Shown: positions 20,273 through 32,715, numbered from the stretch's first letter. The stretch is 64,000 nt of DNA from Parietichytrium sp. I65-24A (GCA_012862575.1 BLSF01000034.1:398723-462722), one strand, 5' to 3'. Numbers and translations: made by a program. The notes: generated by a model not told the origin, from the sequence alone.

Positions 20273-23200
20273 ATGGAGCAGAACAGGAGGTTGGACAAGA
20301 TCCTGAGGCATCTGGAAAGGCGGTCCAAGGAATGGAGCCAGAAGCTGACGCTGGAGAGGCAGGTGACCGCCGCTGGCAAACCCACTGTGCGAATCGGTGA
20401 TGTGGCCATAGAGATTGAGCCGCCTGCGCCAGGGTGCGAGACGCTGATTCCAGTGGGATACCTCGATCCGGACGGAGAGCCGCAAGATGTGCTCCGCATT
20501 CTGAGGTTCCTTATGCAGAAAGATAGCCTCGGGCAAGACGCCTATTTGATCGGCCCTCCAGGCCCACTGAGACGCGAGATCATCTTCAAATACTGCGAAC
20601 TTGTACAGCGGCCCGTTGAATACGTACCACTGTCTCAGGACACCACAGAGTCGGACCTCAAACAACGCAGAGAAATCTCGCATGGGACTGCAGAGTACAT
20701 CGATTGTGCGGCAGTTCGCGCCGCGGTGATGGGCTCGGTCCTCGTTCTCGATGGTATCGAGAAGGCGGAGAGAAATGTCATGCCCCTTCTCAACAATCTT
20801 CTGGAGAACAGAGAGATGGCGCTGGAGGACGGACGCTTTTTGGTCAACCCGAAACGCTTTGATGCCCTACTCCAGGAACACTCGCCTGAAGAAATTGCGA
20901 GCTGGAAACTAGTCCGCACTTCTCACCGCTTCAGAGTCGTGGCGCTCGGCCTTCCAGTACCAAGGTACCCAGGGTCGGCCCTTGATCCACCTTTTCGATC
21001 TCGTTTCCAGGCGAGAGACGTCCCCTCTCTGCAGCCAACCGAGCAGCTGGATGTCATCCAAGGCAGCGTCGGGGAAGCAACGGACCCGCTGTGCCCACGC
21101 CTCTTGGTGCAGACCGCAGCCGTCCTTCACGACCTCCGGCATACAGAAGGGGCCAGCGCAATGTCTGCCATTCCAGAGTTCGCACAGGGATACCAGTACA
21201 CCGCCTCCAAACTGTTTGAGCAGTTTCCTCTTATACACCCTCGCGCCATCGGCGATTTTGTATATCCATTCCCACAGCTCTTGATAGGCTCTGGCGATGA
21301 TCGGCGGGCAGTTGTGGACAAAGTCTTGGCACGGTTTTCTCTGCTCAGAGTCGACGTCTTTGATCCTAACGCCAAGAAGGACAACTCCACCATGGTTGTG
21401 TTTAAAGACGGCGCCGAACCTCTGAAGGAATCGCAAAGCGAGCTATCTGGCTCTCCTCTTTGCAACTATGTCGTGGACTTCGTCGAGACACCTCCAAACG
21501 TTCTGCAGGCGACTGTGCGCTTCCGCCTCGAAGCGCTCAACGCCTACTCGTATGAGTACCTCAAAGGCGTGTCACAGCAGCAAACCGTGATCACAGTACC
21601 AGCTGGAGAATTCGGCTCCGTCTCCAATGTACCTGGCTTTGTGGAGACGATGACAAATATGGAGCACTTCTCCAAGATGGTTCAAGCTCACTCTGTGGGA
21701 GACTTCCTCCTAATTGGGGAAAAGGGCGGCGGCAAATCAGCACTCGTCAACTACTTTGCCAAGCGGCTCGGGTATCGTGTTGAACACATCCCCCTCTACA
21801 AGGACATCACCGCTCGCAATCTGCTTCAGCGCCGCATTACGCATCCAAACGGAGACACGGACTGGGAAAACTCAAGCTTGGTCGTCGCGGCTCTCACTGG
21901 GCGGCTTGCGGTACTCGACGGTGTTGAGCAGATGATTCCGGGAACTTTGGCCTCGTTGCAACTCCTCGTGTCCCAGAGGGAAGCGCGTTTGCCTGACGGA
22001 AGCCGACTTGTCTCCGAGGAGCGCTTTGAGCAAATTCGGAGGAGGAATAAGATGTCGCGTGAGGACATGCTCCGCATCGGGGTGCTTCCTATCCACCCTG
22101 CATTCCGCGTCATTGCGCTGGCAAGGCCAGTTGGTGTGAAAGGCGGAGGCTCTCCTACCGGCACATGGCGCGATTGGCTGGGAGCTGAGGTGCAGAGCAT
22201 GTTCACTTTTGTCCATATCGGAGCCCTGCGCGTGGAGGAGCAAAAGTTTATTTTGAGAACACTTGCTCCTCGGGTTCATGTTTTGCAGCTGGAGCGTCTT
22301 ATGAAATTTGCTGGCGTCTTAAGAGAGGAGGTGGAGAAGGACGAGATGCTCTCGACTTTGTTGACGGCCGTCTCGCTGCGGTCTATGATTCGTATCTGCC
22401 GCCGCATCTCTGTGCAAATCGGAAATCATGTCGAAGAGGAAAATCCAAGCATGATTCCTCTCCACGAAGCTATCATGCGAGCAGCACTTTCCCGCTTTTT
22501 GCCTCCGATTGTGCTAGAGACCCTCTTGCATTTGCTCAAAGCCTGCGAGATCAACGGCCCTCCAGGAGGCGTCACGGTTGCTCCTGATGACCTCAACATC
22601 AAGGTTCACGAAGGATCATCCGCCGACGCATTCAAGCGGAATCCGAGTGCAATCGGCGTCGTGCAAATCGGCTCACTCCTGGTGGACGTCATGCCCCCAA
22701 AAGACGTTTTGCTCATACCAGACATTCTCTTTTACGACAACCCTCGTCAAGCGCTCTCCATGCAGGAGATGATGAAGGACTGGATGAGCGGGCAGCACCT
22801 GCTCCTAATCGGAAATCAAGGAGTCGGTAAAAACAAGCTTGCTGATCGCATGCTTCAGCTCCTCAAGCTCCCCCGAGAGTACATCCAGTTGCATCGTGAC
22901 ACTACGGTACAAAATCTCACAAGCAACCCAACCATCGTGAACGGAGTTCTCAAGTATGAGGACTCGCCACTCGTGCGCGCCGCCCGTGAAGGCAGGGTTC
23001 TCGTCGTTGACGAGGCTGACAAAGCGCCAACCCACGTAACTGCGATTTTGAAGGCTCTCGTGGAGGATAGGTCCATGCTTTTGAGTGATGGTCGCCGCAT
23101 CATGGATCCAGCTGATGTGGTCGTGTCAAACTCACCCGATGGTGCTCTTGGGCCGGAAGTCATTCCTTTGCATCCAGAGTTTCGTCTTATTGCCTTGGCA

Positions 23201-26200
23201 AATCGCCCAGGCTTTCCCTTCCATGGCAACAATTTCTACGCAGAGGTTGGGGACTCGTTCGCAGCATTTGCAATCGACAATCCTGACACCAACTCTGAGA
23301 TGTATCTTTTGAAACAGTATGGCCCAGACGTTCCCGAGGATACCTTGCGCAAATTGATCGCCGCATTCGACGAGCTGCGTGCAATGTCAGATGACGGGCA
23401 GCTGTCTTATCCGTACTCCACCCGTGAGTTGACTGCAATTGTCAAGCACATGCAACGCTTTCCAGATGACGGCGTTGATCGAATCTTGCGGAATGTGTTT
23501 GACTTTGACAACTACAGTCACGAGGAGAAGCAACTCCTAATGGATGTCTTTGCACGCAACGGCGTGCCCTTCGCGATCGGCGCTTCGTCTTTCCATGTCA
23601 ACACCGGCAAAAATCACGTTCTTCCTCCTCCAAAGCTCATTGAAGAGTGGTCTCTGGCCACTCGAGCTTCCAGTGGAGGTCTGCGCTCTGCAGATATCGA
23701 TGCGACGCGGTTTAAGTCGGCCCAAGCTATGCTTACGGACCTGCTCCGAATGAACCAGAGCTCCAAGCAGCACATGTGGCCTTTGAAGCCAGCGCACATG
23801 CAAGCTACGCTTCAAAAAAAGGAGAGGGCGTCCACGGTGTTCACTGAAGAACTTTACAAGTTTAACCTGCCCCAAGGTTTGGTTTTGGGAGTCACCGCTC
23901 TCGACAACGGCGCCCTGGCGGCAGCCGTGCGTAGTCACAGCTTTATGCTCTTCCAAGTTGACCCCGCCCACTCTCAGTGCAAGGTTCATGATCTCCACGC
24001 CGCCGTCCCGTCTGATGGCACGTACAGAGTGGCACCGAACAGCGCCAATGTGTATCGAATGTCCAACTCCGCCAAGATCTTCTCGAATGCGCACAATGGT
24101 GCTTCATTCCAGGTCATGGTACAAAACCCAAGCACCGGAAACATGCTCGCTTTGGACCTTGAGAACGAAGTCTTCGCATTTCTCGAGCTTCCACCATCGT
24201 GTAATCGCCAGGGGCCCAAGATTCAGCTTGTTCAATGCCCAAGTCCGCATTCGGATAGGTTTCTCGTGTACCAAAGAGGACTGAAATTTGTGACTGTGCT
24301 GGATTACAAGACCAACCGCGTGTACTCTACTACGGTATTTTCTCAGGATCCACCTCGGTACCAGCTTCCTGTGGCTGTTGAGCGAGTGGATGCTTTGAGT
24401 GGCAACTCTTGGCTTCTGACTGCGGTGGGAAATGCCTCATCGAGGGCTGATACCTACAATCTTGTTCTCGACGAGGCGTCGGGCGAATTTTCTTTGGAGC
24501 GTCTGGAGCGAAAGGAGCCCAGCCTTCAGCAGGTGCAAAATACAACCATGCCAACTTTTGCCTCGAGCTCACCGCTTTCCAAGGCCCCCGGTGCGTTGCA
24601 ATCCGCCGGCCACTCTGTCAGGATGGTGCAGCTAAAGAGCGACGACTCGCGGCCTGGGGACCGCATCCCGGCGATCGCGGTCGATCTCCCCAGCGCTTTT
24701 GACAATGGCTCAAGGAGTCATATCTACCAGATCGACGAGACATTGACTGTCGGTGACAGTGGCATAGAAGCAGAGGAAGACAAGACCAAGAGGAAAGATG
24801 CCCCCAAGTCGGCTCGCGTGCATGCTTTGCAGCTGACCCGGTCGAATCTGATGGCAGTGCTTCGTGAAGCCCCGGAGAGAATGTCTGTGGAGCTGGATTT
24901 GTTCGACATCAATCGTGCCAATCGACGCACAATTTCCGTCAGTCTCGAGGATAATGTTTTGGAAAACGCCGATCACGACCTGAACATTCGGACTGATGCT
25001 AAAACCAGCCAGTTTGGAACTCCAGTCCGACACTCTCCGAATCTGGCTGCCTTGAAGAATGTTCTGAGCCCATCTCAGCTCAACATGTTTGCCATGCGAC
25101 GAACCACGATTGCCGAAGCTTCCCAGCGCCTCTTTGTGGTGGAGGTCTCGGACGAAGCCATCTGCACTGTGGACTGCCTCGGTGTTGTCAGGGTCTGGTT
25201 GGTGGACGACCTGGCGATTCGCCGTGCCTTTTCAGACTGGCGCAAACTTGTCGGGCGCGCAGAGGATGCACCTCTCCAAATCTCGTAAGTTTGTTTGCCA
25301 GAGTAAATGTATTCTGTCGCAAGTGTAACCAGAAAACTCACCTTTGCATACTCATTTTACTATGTCTTGTGTCGTCTTTCGTTTTCTTGAATCCTTTGAT
25401 AGGTATCAAAAAGGTGAAGATGATGAAGAAGGGTACGTTCTCTAACCTTTCCGGCCTTTGTGCAGACAAATCTAACGCCCAAGTGTTCGCCTTTTTTTGT
25501 TACTGCCTTTACAAAACTAATCAGGAGCGGCACCAAAGGATCCGGTAAAGGATCTGGCGGGGAAAGTGGGGATGGCGACGGCGACGGCAATGGGTAAGTT
25601 TCTCGGTTTTGCTGTCTTGATAAGCGTGGAGTGTGATGCTGACGCTACTTGTGGACAATGGCGAAAAAGTGACGGCGATGGAGACGGAGACGGAAACGGC
25701 TCCGGAGAAGGGTCTGGGGAAGGCTCGGGAAGCGGGCAACTGAGTGGAGGTGGCGGCGGTGGAAACTCGGGAAAAGCTAAAGGCTTGTCAATTGACCAGC
25801 TCAAAGATTTGCCTGACCCTAGCGAAGTCGAGTTCCAGGAGATTGAGAACCCTGCTGCCGAGCGTCGACGAACACCCGAAGAGGGGGAACCGGATATTTC
25901 AGAGGAAGCGAAGCAGGCCGCAAGTCAATTCAAGCGCGACGAGTGGCTCAAAGTACTTGAAAAGCTAGAAATGACTGAGCACGACGCCGAAAAGTACGAA
26001 AAATACAAGGAGGGTGTGAAGACCGAGATTCGCGAACTGCGGGTCACTTTGGAGGGTCTTGAGGCCAATCAGACCGAGCGTATCTGGCTCAAGAACCAGA
26101 CCACTGGGGATATTGATGACATGCGCTTAGTCGATGGTTTGACTGGCGAGCGCTCGATTTACAAGAGGAGGGCCGACCAGCTGCCGGATTCTGCCTCTTA

Positions 26201-26877
26201 CCAGCCGATGCCGAAGAAGTTGCAGTGAGTTTGTATCTATTTGCCTTTTCTCAGAACCCGAAGACGTTGACTAACCGCAAAATTTTGCAAACAGCTTTGT
26301 GTTTGACCTCTCCATGAGTATGGGTCGGTACTCTGCGGACGGGCGTCTGCAGCGCTCGCTAGAAGCTGCGGTCATGATTATGGAAGCTGCCAAAGGCTTC
26401 GAGCAAAAGTTTGATCTCAAGTTCACTGGACATTCCGGCGACAGCGATAATGTTGACTTGGGGGTGGTTTGGGGTCATCCGCCAAAGAACGACAAAGACA
26501 GGCTCGATGTGATTCGACGCATGAATGCGCATGTTCAGGCGTGCGACTCTGGCGATACGACCCTGCAAGCTATTCGCAAAGCCTTGGACGGAATGGCACG
26601 TGACGGACGCGATGCCGACGGAAGATATGTGTTCGCGATTTCCGACGCAAACTTGGACCAATACTCGATCGGTCCTGAGCACTTTGAAAAACTTGTCGCA
26701 ACCGCTATGAAGTCCAACACGCACCTTTTCGTGCTTTTCATCGCTTCTATGGGTGACCAGGCTCAGGTCTTTGAGGAGAGATTGCCTGGAAAGGTCTTTT
26801 CGTGCTTTTCGAGGGCAGATATCCCCAAAACTTTGAAAAAGATGTTCTTGGCAGCTGCTTCTGCCTCCAAATTCTAG
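20273..26877 (+). CDS. VWA8: VWA8: AAA-type ATPase with C-terminal von Willebrand A domain, five exons
   Basis: Exons 20273..25284, 25403..25432, 25525..25593, 25670..26224 and 26295..26877 join in frame to 2082 residues. VWA8 proteins are large dynein-related AAA ATPases of mitochondria; the substrate is unknown. Seen: the family blocks DAYLIGPPGPLRREI and DTTESDLKQRREI; Walker A GEKGGGKS (about 482) and GNQGVGKN (about 847); Walker B VLVVDEAD (D913, E914); and a VWA metal site DLSMS (D1893, S1895, S1897) with SDANL later. The second Walker A ends in N not S/T. The linker before the VWA domain is Gly/Asp/Ser-rich (GSGTKGSGKG...), and all four introns sit around it: 118, 92, 76 and 70 nt. Exon 2 is only 30 nt. 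The exon 1-2 join restores the family sequence LQISY. The start is the ATG of MEQNRRLDK, a basic amphipathic stretch. Confidence 0.95.
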
Positions 26878-27007
26878 CTCTACTGGAGGTGGTGTGCATG
26901 CATGGCTGTTCTAAGCATCAAGCAAACACGTCATGAATTCTCTTTCTCTTTCAAACTGTGTCGTCTACAACTTTCCAAAATCATTCATAAGGAACTTTTG
27001 CTTCAAC

Positions 27008-27451
27008 TCAAGTTAAACTTGTTGGGTACTTAGTTGGAGACGCAGTGGGCTTCATCGTGAGCTCAAGGTCGCAATCCTCGGCCAAATATCCGCACTGCTT
27101 TCCGTTTGAGTCCACCAGAGAGTCGGTAGCAGGCTCGGGAACTTGTGCTCCTCCGGACACGAAAGAAGCCGACGTGGCCACCAAATAAATAAGCCCTGCA
27201 GCATACACAAAGACATACATCCAGAACAGCGGCCTTTTGGACAAGGGCTTATGCTCATCATTCAAGACGGTCGCGATCCTGAACGACGAGGACCGACCTA
27301 GCCTCGTCGGGCTCTGTGTGTGCATCCTGTCTCCAGTACACCGTGACCAGCTGTCGCTCGCCGGACACTGCACCACTTCTCCTGTGAGTCCGTCACCCAC
27401 CTACCGTGCACTCGCTGCCCGTGCTTGCCACGGATGTATTCTCCAGTGCAT
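27008..27451 (-). CDS. small single-pass membrane protein, unknown; probable two-exon gene
   Basis: Exon 2 (27326..27008) encodes a membrane helix (LFWMYVFVYAAGLIYLVATS) followed by a short, probably lumenal tail with two Cys (KQCGYLAEDCDLEL). An ATG within it (27325, MHTQSPTRLG) could be the start. Alternatively, an upstream exon 27451..27405 (MHWRIHPWQARAASA) with a GTAGGT donor joins the CAG acceptor at 27327 in frame across a 78-nt intron, giving 121 residues. That intron size matches others here, so I prefer it. The tail ends in a Thr/Pro-rich TASPTKYPTSLT. I recognise no family. It is convergent with VWA8, 130 bp away. Confidence 0.5.
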
Positions 27452-27991
27452 ACTCCGCCTCAGTCTCAGTATGTCGTCGTCACAGCTCAACACTTCTTTT
27501 CAAGTGTACATTTCAGTGCGGATCTCAAAAGACATTGAAAGCAGTGCTTTTCTTCTTACGTATCCCACTTGCAGTTGAGCATTTTCTTGTTCTTTTATTG
27601 TTGCGGATAATAAATTGCATGGACATGAATCGCTGGAGTATGTATGCATCCATGCACACTCTATGCTCATATACGTGCTTTCGTGTGCCATAAATACCAT
27701 TGCCGCTATTGCCACGCAGTGAACCTCTTCGACACTTGAAACTTGAATAAAGTATTGGTAACGGACAAGCTCGCGATGCAAATGTAATGCATGTTTTAGT
27801 AATTTTAGTAATTTTAGTAGTGTAATGTGCATGCACGATCGTCCGCGCTATTGTCATTTGAGAAGTGTGAGCAACTATGACAAAGTTCGACTTAGCATAG
27901 CGGATGAAATCTCGAGAGAGAAGGAGAAGATAGGGGACAGAGAGAAGAAAGAAAAGAAAGAGAGAAAGGAGGCAAGGAAAGCGGGTGCGGA
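27452..27991. other. intergenic
   Basis: AT-rich 540 bp between two divergently placed small genes, with TTTTAGTAA triplication at about 27793-27820 and a purine-rich run (27905-27980) just before the next start. Nothing else is seen. Confidence 0.5.
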
Positions 27992-28432
27992 ATGCAGGAG
28001 TCTGTTCGATGTCAGCGGTGCAAGTCGACGATTCCACAGGCGAACTTTGCGCTGCACTCAGCACGATGCAGCAAGCAGTCTATCCCAGCGTCGTGCGGCG
28101 CGAGGATCCTGCAGACCGCCTCGCAGGGAGGAGCGCCGAATCAGCCTTGTCATGATGGGAATGCGAACAAGGCCTTGTCTTTGTGGGAAGACCATTTGCG
28201 AATGATTGAGCAGTCAGATCGCGTGCTGGCGGAAGACCTGATGCGTGGAGACCAGGAGGACGCGGATGCTGAGTTCGCAAAGAGACTGGAGCAGCACGAG
28301 TTCGAGCGGGCGGCAAGGATCTCTCCCAGGTTTGACGAAGGGCCAGTAGCCAGCCCGGACATTCTTGAAATGCTTTTGCTCTCCAGCCCGGTTGGGGACA
28401 AGCACGTCCCCGCCAATGGCGATCTTGATTGA
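27992..28432 (+). CDS. small protein with N-terminal TRAF-like/C2HC zinc finger
   Basis: 146 residues, one exon, starting at ATG 27992. Residues 7-26 read CQRCKSTIPQANFALHSARC, a CxxC...HxxxC finger like the short zinc fingers of TRAFD1/XAF1 proteins. The middle (about 63-110) is acidic and helical (EDADAEFAKRLEQHEFERAA), and the C-terminus is Ser/Pro-rich. The finger suggests protein binding; no pathway can be given. The stop is 95 bp from the end of the convergent gene at 28528. Confidence 0.6.
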   Translation: MQESVRCQRCKSTIPQANFALHSARCSKQSIPASCGARILQTASQGGAPNQPCHDGNANKALSLWEDHLRMIEQSDRVLAEDLMRGDQEDADAEFAKRLEQHEFERAARISPRFDEGPVASPDILEMLLLSSPVGDKHVPANGDLD

Positions 28433-28527
28433 CAGCGACATTGAAAGCTTCCTCGGCACGGCTATGAATACTGAAGACATGGCATCTCAATCGCTGGAAG
28501 TAGCCGTACACCAGCTTCCGGAGACAG

Positions 28528-29100
28528 TTAAGCTGGCAAAGTCGTTGCGACCGATTTGAGGTCACTCAACATTGCCAAAACGATGACGGGTTGGGCCATG
28601 AGCGCGAGACATATGCCCAAAATGCCTTTGTAAATGGTGATAGATCGTACCGTCCAGTTGCCTTCGAGAAATCCCCACGCAACGAGAGTAAAAGGCGGAC
28701 CAAGCAGCGCAGCGACAAGGACCCCGTAGATTGCGCCACTTAAAAGATACCTCGCCAAATACCTGTACCAGCGCTCGTTCTCTCGCAAAGCCAGGTACTG
28801 TCCGAGTCGTTGTGCCCAATTCGAGCTCACCGAACCTACAATCCTGAAAGGAAACGTTTTCTTTGCATCTCCGCGCGTAATCGCTCCGGAGAGCGCCCAA
28901 GTGATCACTGACCCGACTATGCAGGTCACCACAACATCGCCGGCAACAGTATCAGGCCAAACAAACAGTCCCAGCTTGTCAATCTTGTCCTTGTACATTA
29001 CCCACGCCAGAAAGCCGGTCAGACTTGCGCTGACCAAACACGCCACGACCGTCGAGGCTGCCACGTACGCCGCAATCGGTAACTCGATCCCTGCAGTCAT
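28528..29100 (-). CDS. four-helix membrane protein, unknown
   Basis: 190 residues with about four membrane segments: AAYVAASTVVACLVSASLTG, AGDVVVTCIVGSVITWALSG, LLSGAIYGVLVAALLGPPFT and ILGICLALMAQPVIVLAML. Between the second and third lies a polar stretch (SSNWAQRLGQYLALRENERW). The layout resembles the Mpv17/PMP22 family in size and helix number, but I see no convincing signature. The start is the ATG at 29100 (MTAGIELPIAAYV). Single exon. Confidence 0.65.
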   Translation of the reverse strand: MTAGIELPIAAYVAASTVVACLVSASLTGFLAWVMYKDKIDKLGLFVWPDTVAGDVVVTCIVGSVITWALSGAITRGDAKKTFPFRIVGSVSSNWAQRLGQYLALRENERWYRYLARYLLSGAIYGVLVAALLGPPFTLVAWGFLEGNWTVRSITIYKGILGICLALMAQPVIVLAMLSDLKSVATTLPA

Positions 29101-30077
29101 CCTGACCGCGCCACGCTGCTCTTGACAAAAGGGAGTCGAGTCCTCTCGCAAACCAAACTCAAACTCAATGTCTCGCCCGTGCTTTCAGCTCTGGACACAC
29201 TAGCTATTCGCGCGCGCAGTGGGTCCAAACGCACAATAAACGCACGCCTGCCTTTGGCGGCCTTTGGCTCTTGATGCGCTTGCGTTTGGCTCCAAGGCTT
29301 CTTGCTCTTCAAGTTCGACGGAGTTTGACAGTGAAACAAGAGCTTTGCAAGAGAGAGACCAGTTTGGTTTGTTTGATTGATTGATCAAAATTCCACTTAG
29401 CTTTCAAAACTGGCGGGCAACGCTGGCAGATGTGCCCAAGATTTTGGGCCAGTACGATCGCACGAATATCCCGCCAAATTCGCAAATTCGAACACAAAGT
29501 TTGCTGTCAATCGATGTTCTGTTCATGAAAATGTAAATGAAAATGTTCATTGAAAATGAAACAACAACTTCAACCAACAACCAAAGACCAAAGTAAACAA
29601 CAAGGAATGAAAAGAAAGCGTCGCCATCTCCGACGTTTGCGTTTCACTAGCGCTGTCTTTAATAGTGCGCCTCTGTTTTGTGAGCAGGCAGAGCAAGTAT
29701 GAGCAGGTGTGCGACGTGGCTGCGCGCGATTCCCGTCACAAACACGGCACTGTGACTCACATTGAGTTTGGACCGCCGTTTCTCGTCTCGTTGGCGGATG
29801 TGTTACGCGGCCGGGACGATTTTTTGTTGTGTCGGCGAGTTGTACGAGTTATATTCTATATATTCTGTTGTTACCACAGTATTGTATTAGTCCGGCAAAG
29901 TGTCCTCGCGGACAAGAGGAGTATTGTAGAGTGGAGCAATTGGCCTAGTTGCATTGCTGGGCGATTGGGTAGTGCGTGCTGCGTTAATTGTTTGGTTTGC
30001 GTTCCACTGTAGTTGCCAGTGTTGTCTTGGAGCTTGAAAAGTTGGAAGCTTTTGATATTTTGATAAGGTGCTTGAAG
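29101..30077. other. intergenic
   Basis: Between divergent genes at 28528 and 30078. A frame from 29665 to 30012 is open but its composition is not convincing. It contains GAAAATG repeats near 29525-29560 and probably both promoters. Confidence 0.45.
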
Positions 30078-30751
30078 ATGGGAGAGGAGCGCAAGAAGTT
30101 CGAGTATCAGGGACGTACCATCTACGAATGGGAGCAGAGCATGAATGAGGTTTTGATCTACATCACTCCGCCCCAAGGCGTGAAGGCGAAGGACATGGAC
30201 ATTAAGATTGAACAGGCTCACCTCTCCGTGGGACTGAAAGGGGTTGAGCAGAAATTTATCGACGTGAGTTCTCGTGTTTGCTCAGATGTGGAGCGGTGTT
30301 CTCGCGAAAGAACGGGTCGAAAGCTAACTTGCGCCTTTTGGAACGTGCACAATAGGAAGACTTTTTTGATACTATCGTTGTGTAAGTTTGCGCCGCTGTG
30401 TCGCTGAGTGATGCGGAAATCGTTCCTGCTCCAAGAGAGCGCAGCAGAGTCTCGCACTAACTTGGCGGTGAATTGTTGTTTTTGTGCCGTGTATATAGAG
30501 CCGAGTCTTTTTGGACCTTTGACGATGGAGTGCTAGAAATCAACGTGCAGAAGATGAGGAAGGCTTCGGCTTGGGAGTCTGCGCTTAGGGGTCATGGCGA
30601 ACTGGACCCCATGGCAAAAGAGGAGATAAAGAAGAAAATGACTTTAGAAAGATTTCAAGAAGAACACCCAGGGTTCGATTTTTCGGGGGCTGAATTTTCA
30701 GGCTCGGCTCCAGATCCTAGAACCTTTATGGGTGGAGTGCCGTACAAATAA
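30078..30751 (+). CDS. NUDCD2: NUDCD2-like CS-domain cochaperone, three exons including a 26-nt one
   Basis: Exons 30078..30263, 30356..30381 and 30499..30751 give 154 residues, close to the human protein. NudC-type CS-domain proteins work with Hsp90 on client folding; NUDCD2 is linked to LIS1/dynein stability. Seen: a CS domain from about residue 15 (WEQSMNEVLIYITPPQGVKA), strands LSVGLKGVEQ and ESFWTFDDGVLEI, and the family C-terminus LERFQEEHPGFDFSGAEFSG. The 26-nt exon encodes EDFFDTIV, filling the gap between strands; all three joins keep phase, with donors GTGAGT and GTAAGT. The start is the only in-frame ATG before the domain. Confidence 0.92.
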
Positions 30752-31032
30752 TTGACATTGACATCATAAAATGCTGAAGGCTGGACTCTCAGGCTTTCCC
30801 GTCGAAGCAAATTTATTAGCATATCTATAATGAGATAGAGGGAGTGAAGAACACGTCGCTACAGATTGGACAGATGTGAGAAAGTTGATTTTTTTTTTCA
30901 AACCATTAGCTCGAGATGCCGAGCAACTCATGTTCTCCGCAAGGGAAAAAAGTTTGGTATTTCCACAACACCGCCCGAGCTTCCACATTGTTAGAAAATA
31001 GTCGTTCGGATTGCACTTCTTTGAATGAAGTA

Positions 31033-32715
31033 CTATCGCGAATTGCATGCAAACGGAAGCAAGCTGGTTTCCACAGTAAAATTGGTGAGATTATATGCGA
31101 TTGTGCAGTATCGCTCTCTCACTCCGCCTTCTATTAGGCCATTTTGGAAGCAGCAGCACATGTTTACACCTTCACAATTCGAGGTGTCGTCCACGTGGAG
31201 GACGTAAATCAACGAAATGGCGCTCGACAAAAAGCTTGCAAACACGAACGCAGCTGAAAACCACTTGTGGCGACCAAGCCAGATGCTGTGCAGCGGGTAG
31301 CCACTTTGAGTTTCGGTGTAGGAACAAAAAACATCACCAGCAAACTCGAGGAGCAGCTGGGTTGCAGCAGAAATTAGCAGAGACTTCCAGTCCATGTCTG
31401 AGTTGAACTGATTTGGCCCAGGCAGCTGAGCGTAATAGTCTAAAGGCATTAAGAGTTTTTTGTTCCAAAACAGGAAAATTACGATGTGTGAATCTGCGCG
31501 TACCATTTTGATTGGTTAGTTCGATTTGGTCCTAACAACGTGCTGCGAGACAAAAGAGAGTACTTACTAATAATCGCCTGATACTCTGCGCACATCTCGC
31601 CGACAATAACCATGGCATGGAATGTCCTTCTCGATGTGGTGATTTCCGCGCCAGTTTGCGCGCGGGAGTGCGTCGAGGATCCAAATGTTGTCGACAAGAT
31701 TTCGGGGTTGGTGGCTGAACTTGGCTTTACCTTGTTGCTTCTCAGTGAAACGGACTGAGGTTGCACAACGACAGTGTGCTGTCGAGCCAATTTCAGCCTC
31801 TTGCTTACTCTTTCTTTGAAGACTCGGTCCCGATACGACATTGTGACACGCAGAGCAATCTCCGTCAGCGTCTGAGCGAGAGCCACCAAGAAAATGGTGA
31901 GAGGGTCTTCGAAATTACTGTTAAAAATTCGCACCACATTCGCCATGATCATCTGGGTATAGATAAAGAACCACCACGTCCGTTCTCGGTGAACTCCGAC
32001 TCCCGACCCAGAAACATGTAAATCCAGAGTGAGATATCCCGCTGAGTATCGCGTAAGGAAGTTGACGAACTCCTTCATGGCAGGCAATACAATCAGCGCC
32101 AGAACTAAGCGATTTTGCCGCTGTTGCGTGGATAGTCTTCTCAAGAGTTGCAAAAGTACCACTCCTGAGCACAAAATCACGAGATGGAGAAGACAATGTC
32201 GTGGAAGTTTAGAGTCGCGGGGCAGAATAGCCTTTAGTGTCACCGAGGCGAGGAGAAGTGGACCCAATGCTGCCAAATAGTACACCAGCGACCCTTCGTA
32301 ATGCTTTCGAACTTCCACAAAGCATGTGTACCCCAGCGAAATAGACATTGCCATCAAAATATTCATTTTCCAGGTGAACCCAGCATAAAACCCGAACATG
32401 AGTGGGAAATAGGTGGCGTACGGAAGGTCAAAAGGAAGGTCTTTTTGACAAACTTGTTAGTCCCGCCTTCGTTGTATCAGAAACAGAGAGAAATAAGGAA
32501 GGAGCTTTTAACTTACCGTACGACCATGGCAGGTCGCCCCGCGAAACGAATGTAACATCCTCCAATAGTCGTTCGTCGCCGACAAACCGCGGGTTCGTCT
32601 CCAGTCGTTTCGGAATAACGAAGCACGCAAAGCCTCCAAGGCCCAGAATTGATGCTTGCACCGCCAGTTGTAACACAAACCAAGCCTCGTTCAGCACCCG
32701 TCGCTTCTTTCCCAT
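31033..32715 (-). CDS. multi-pass membrane protein of unknown family, three exons
   Basis: Exons 32715..32517, 32440..31568 and 31493..31033, with introns of 76 and 74 nt and GTAAGT donors, give 510 residues in one frame. The start is ATG 32715 (MGKKRRVLNEAWF), a basic signal-anchor-like beginning. About eight hydrophobic helices are visible, for example LQLAVQASILGLGGFACFV, YFPLMFGFYAGFTW, YLAALGPLLLASVTLKAIL, LLHLVILCSGVVLLQLL, and WFSAAFVFASFLSSAISLIY in exon 3. A long basic, Ser-rich loop (about 270-345) separates the N- and C-terminal helix groups. The tail has a Cys cluster (MCCC). I recognise no family; channel, transporter or scaffold cannot be told apart. Confidence 0.75.
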
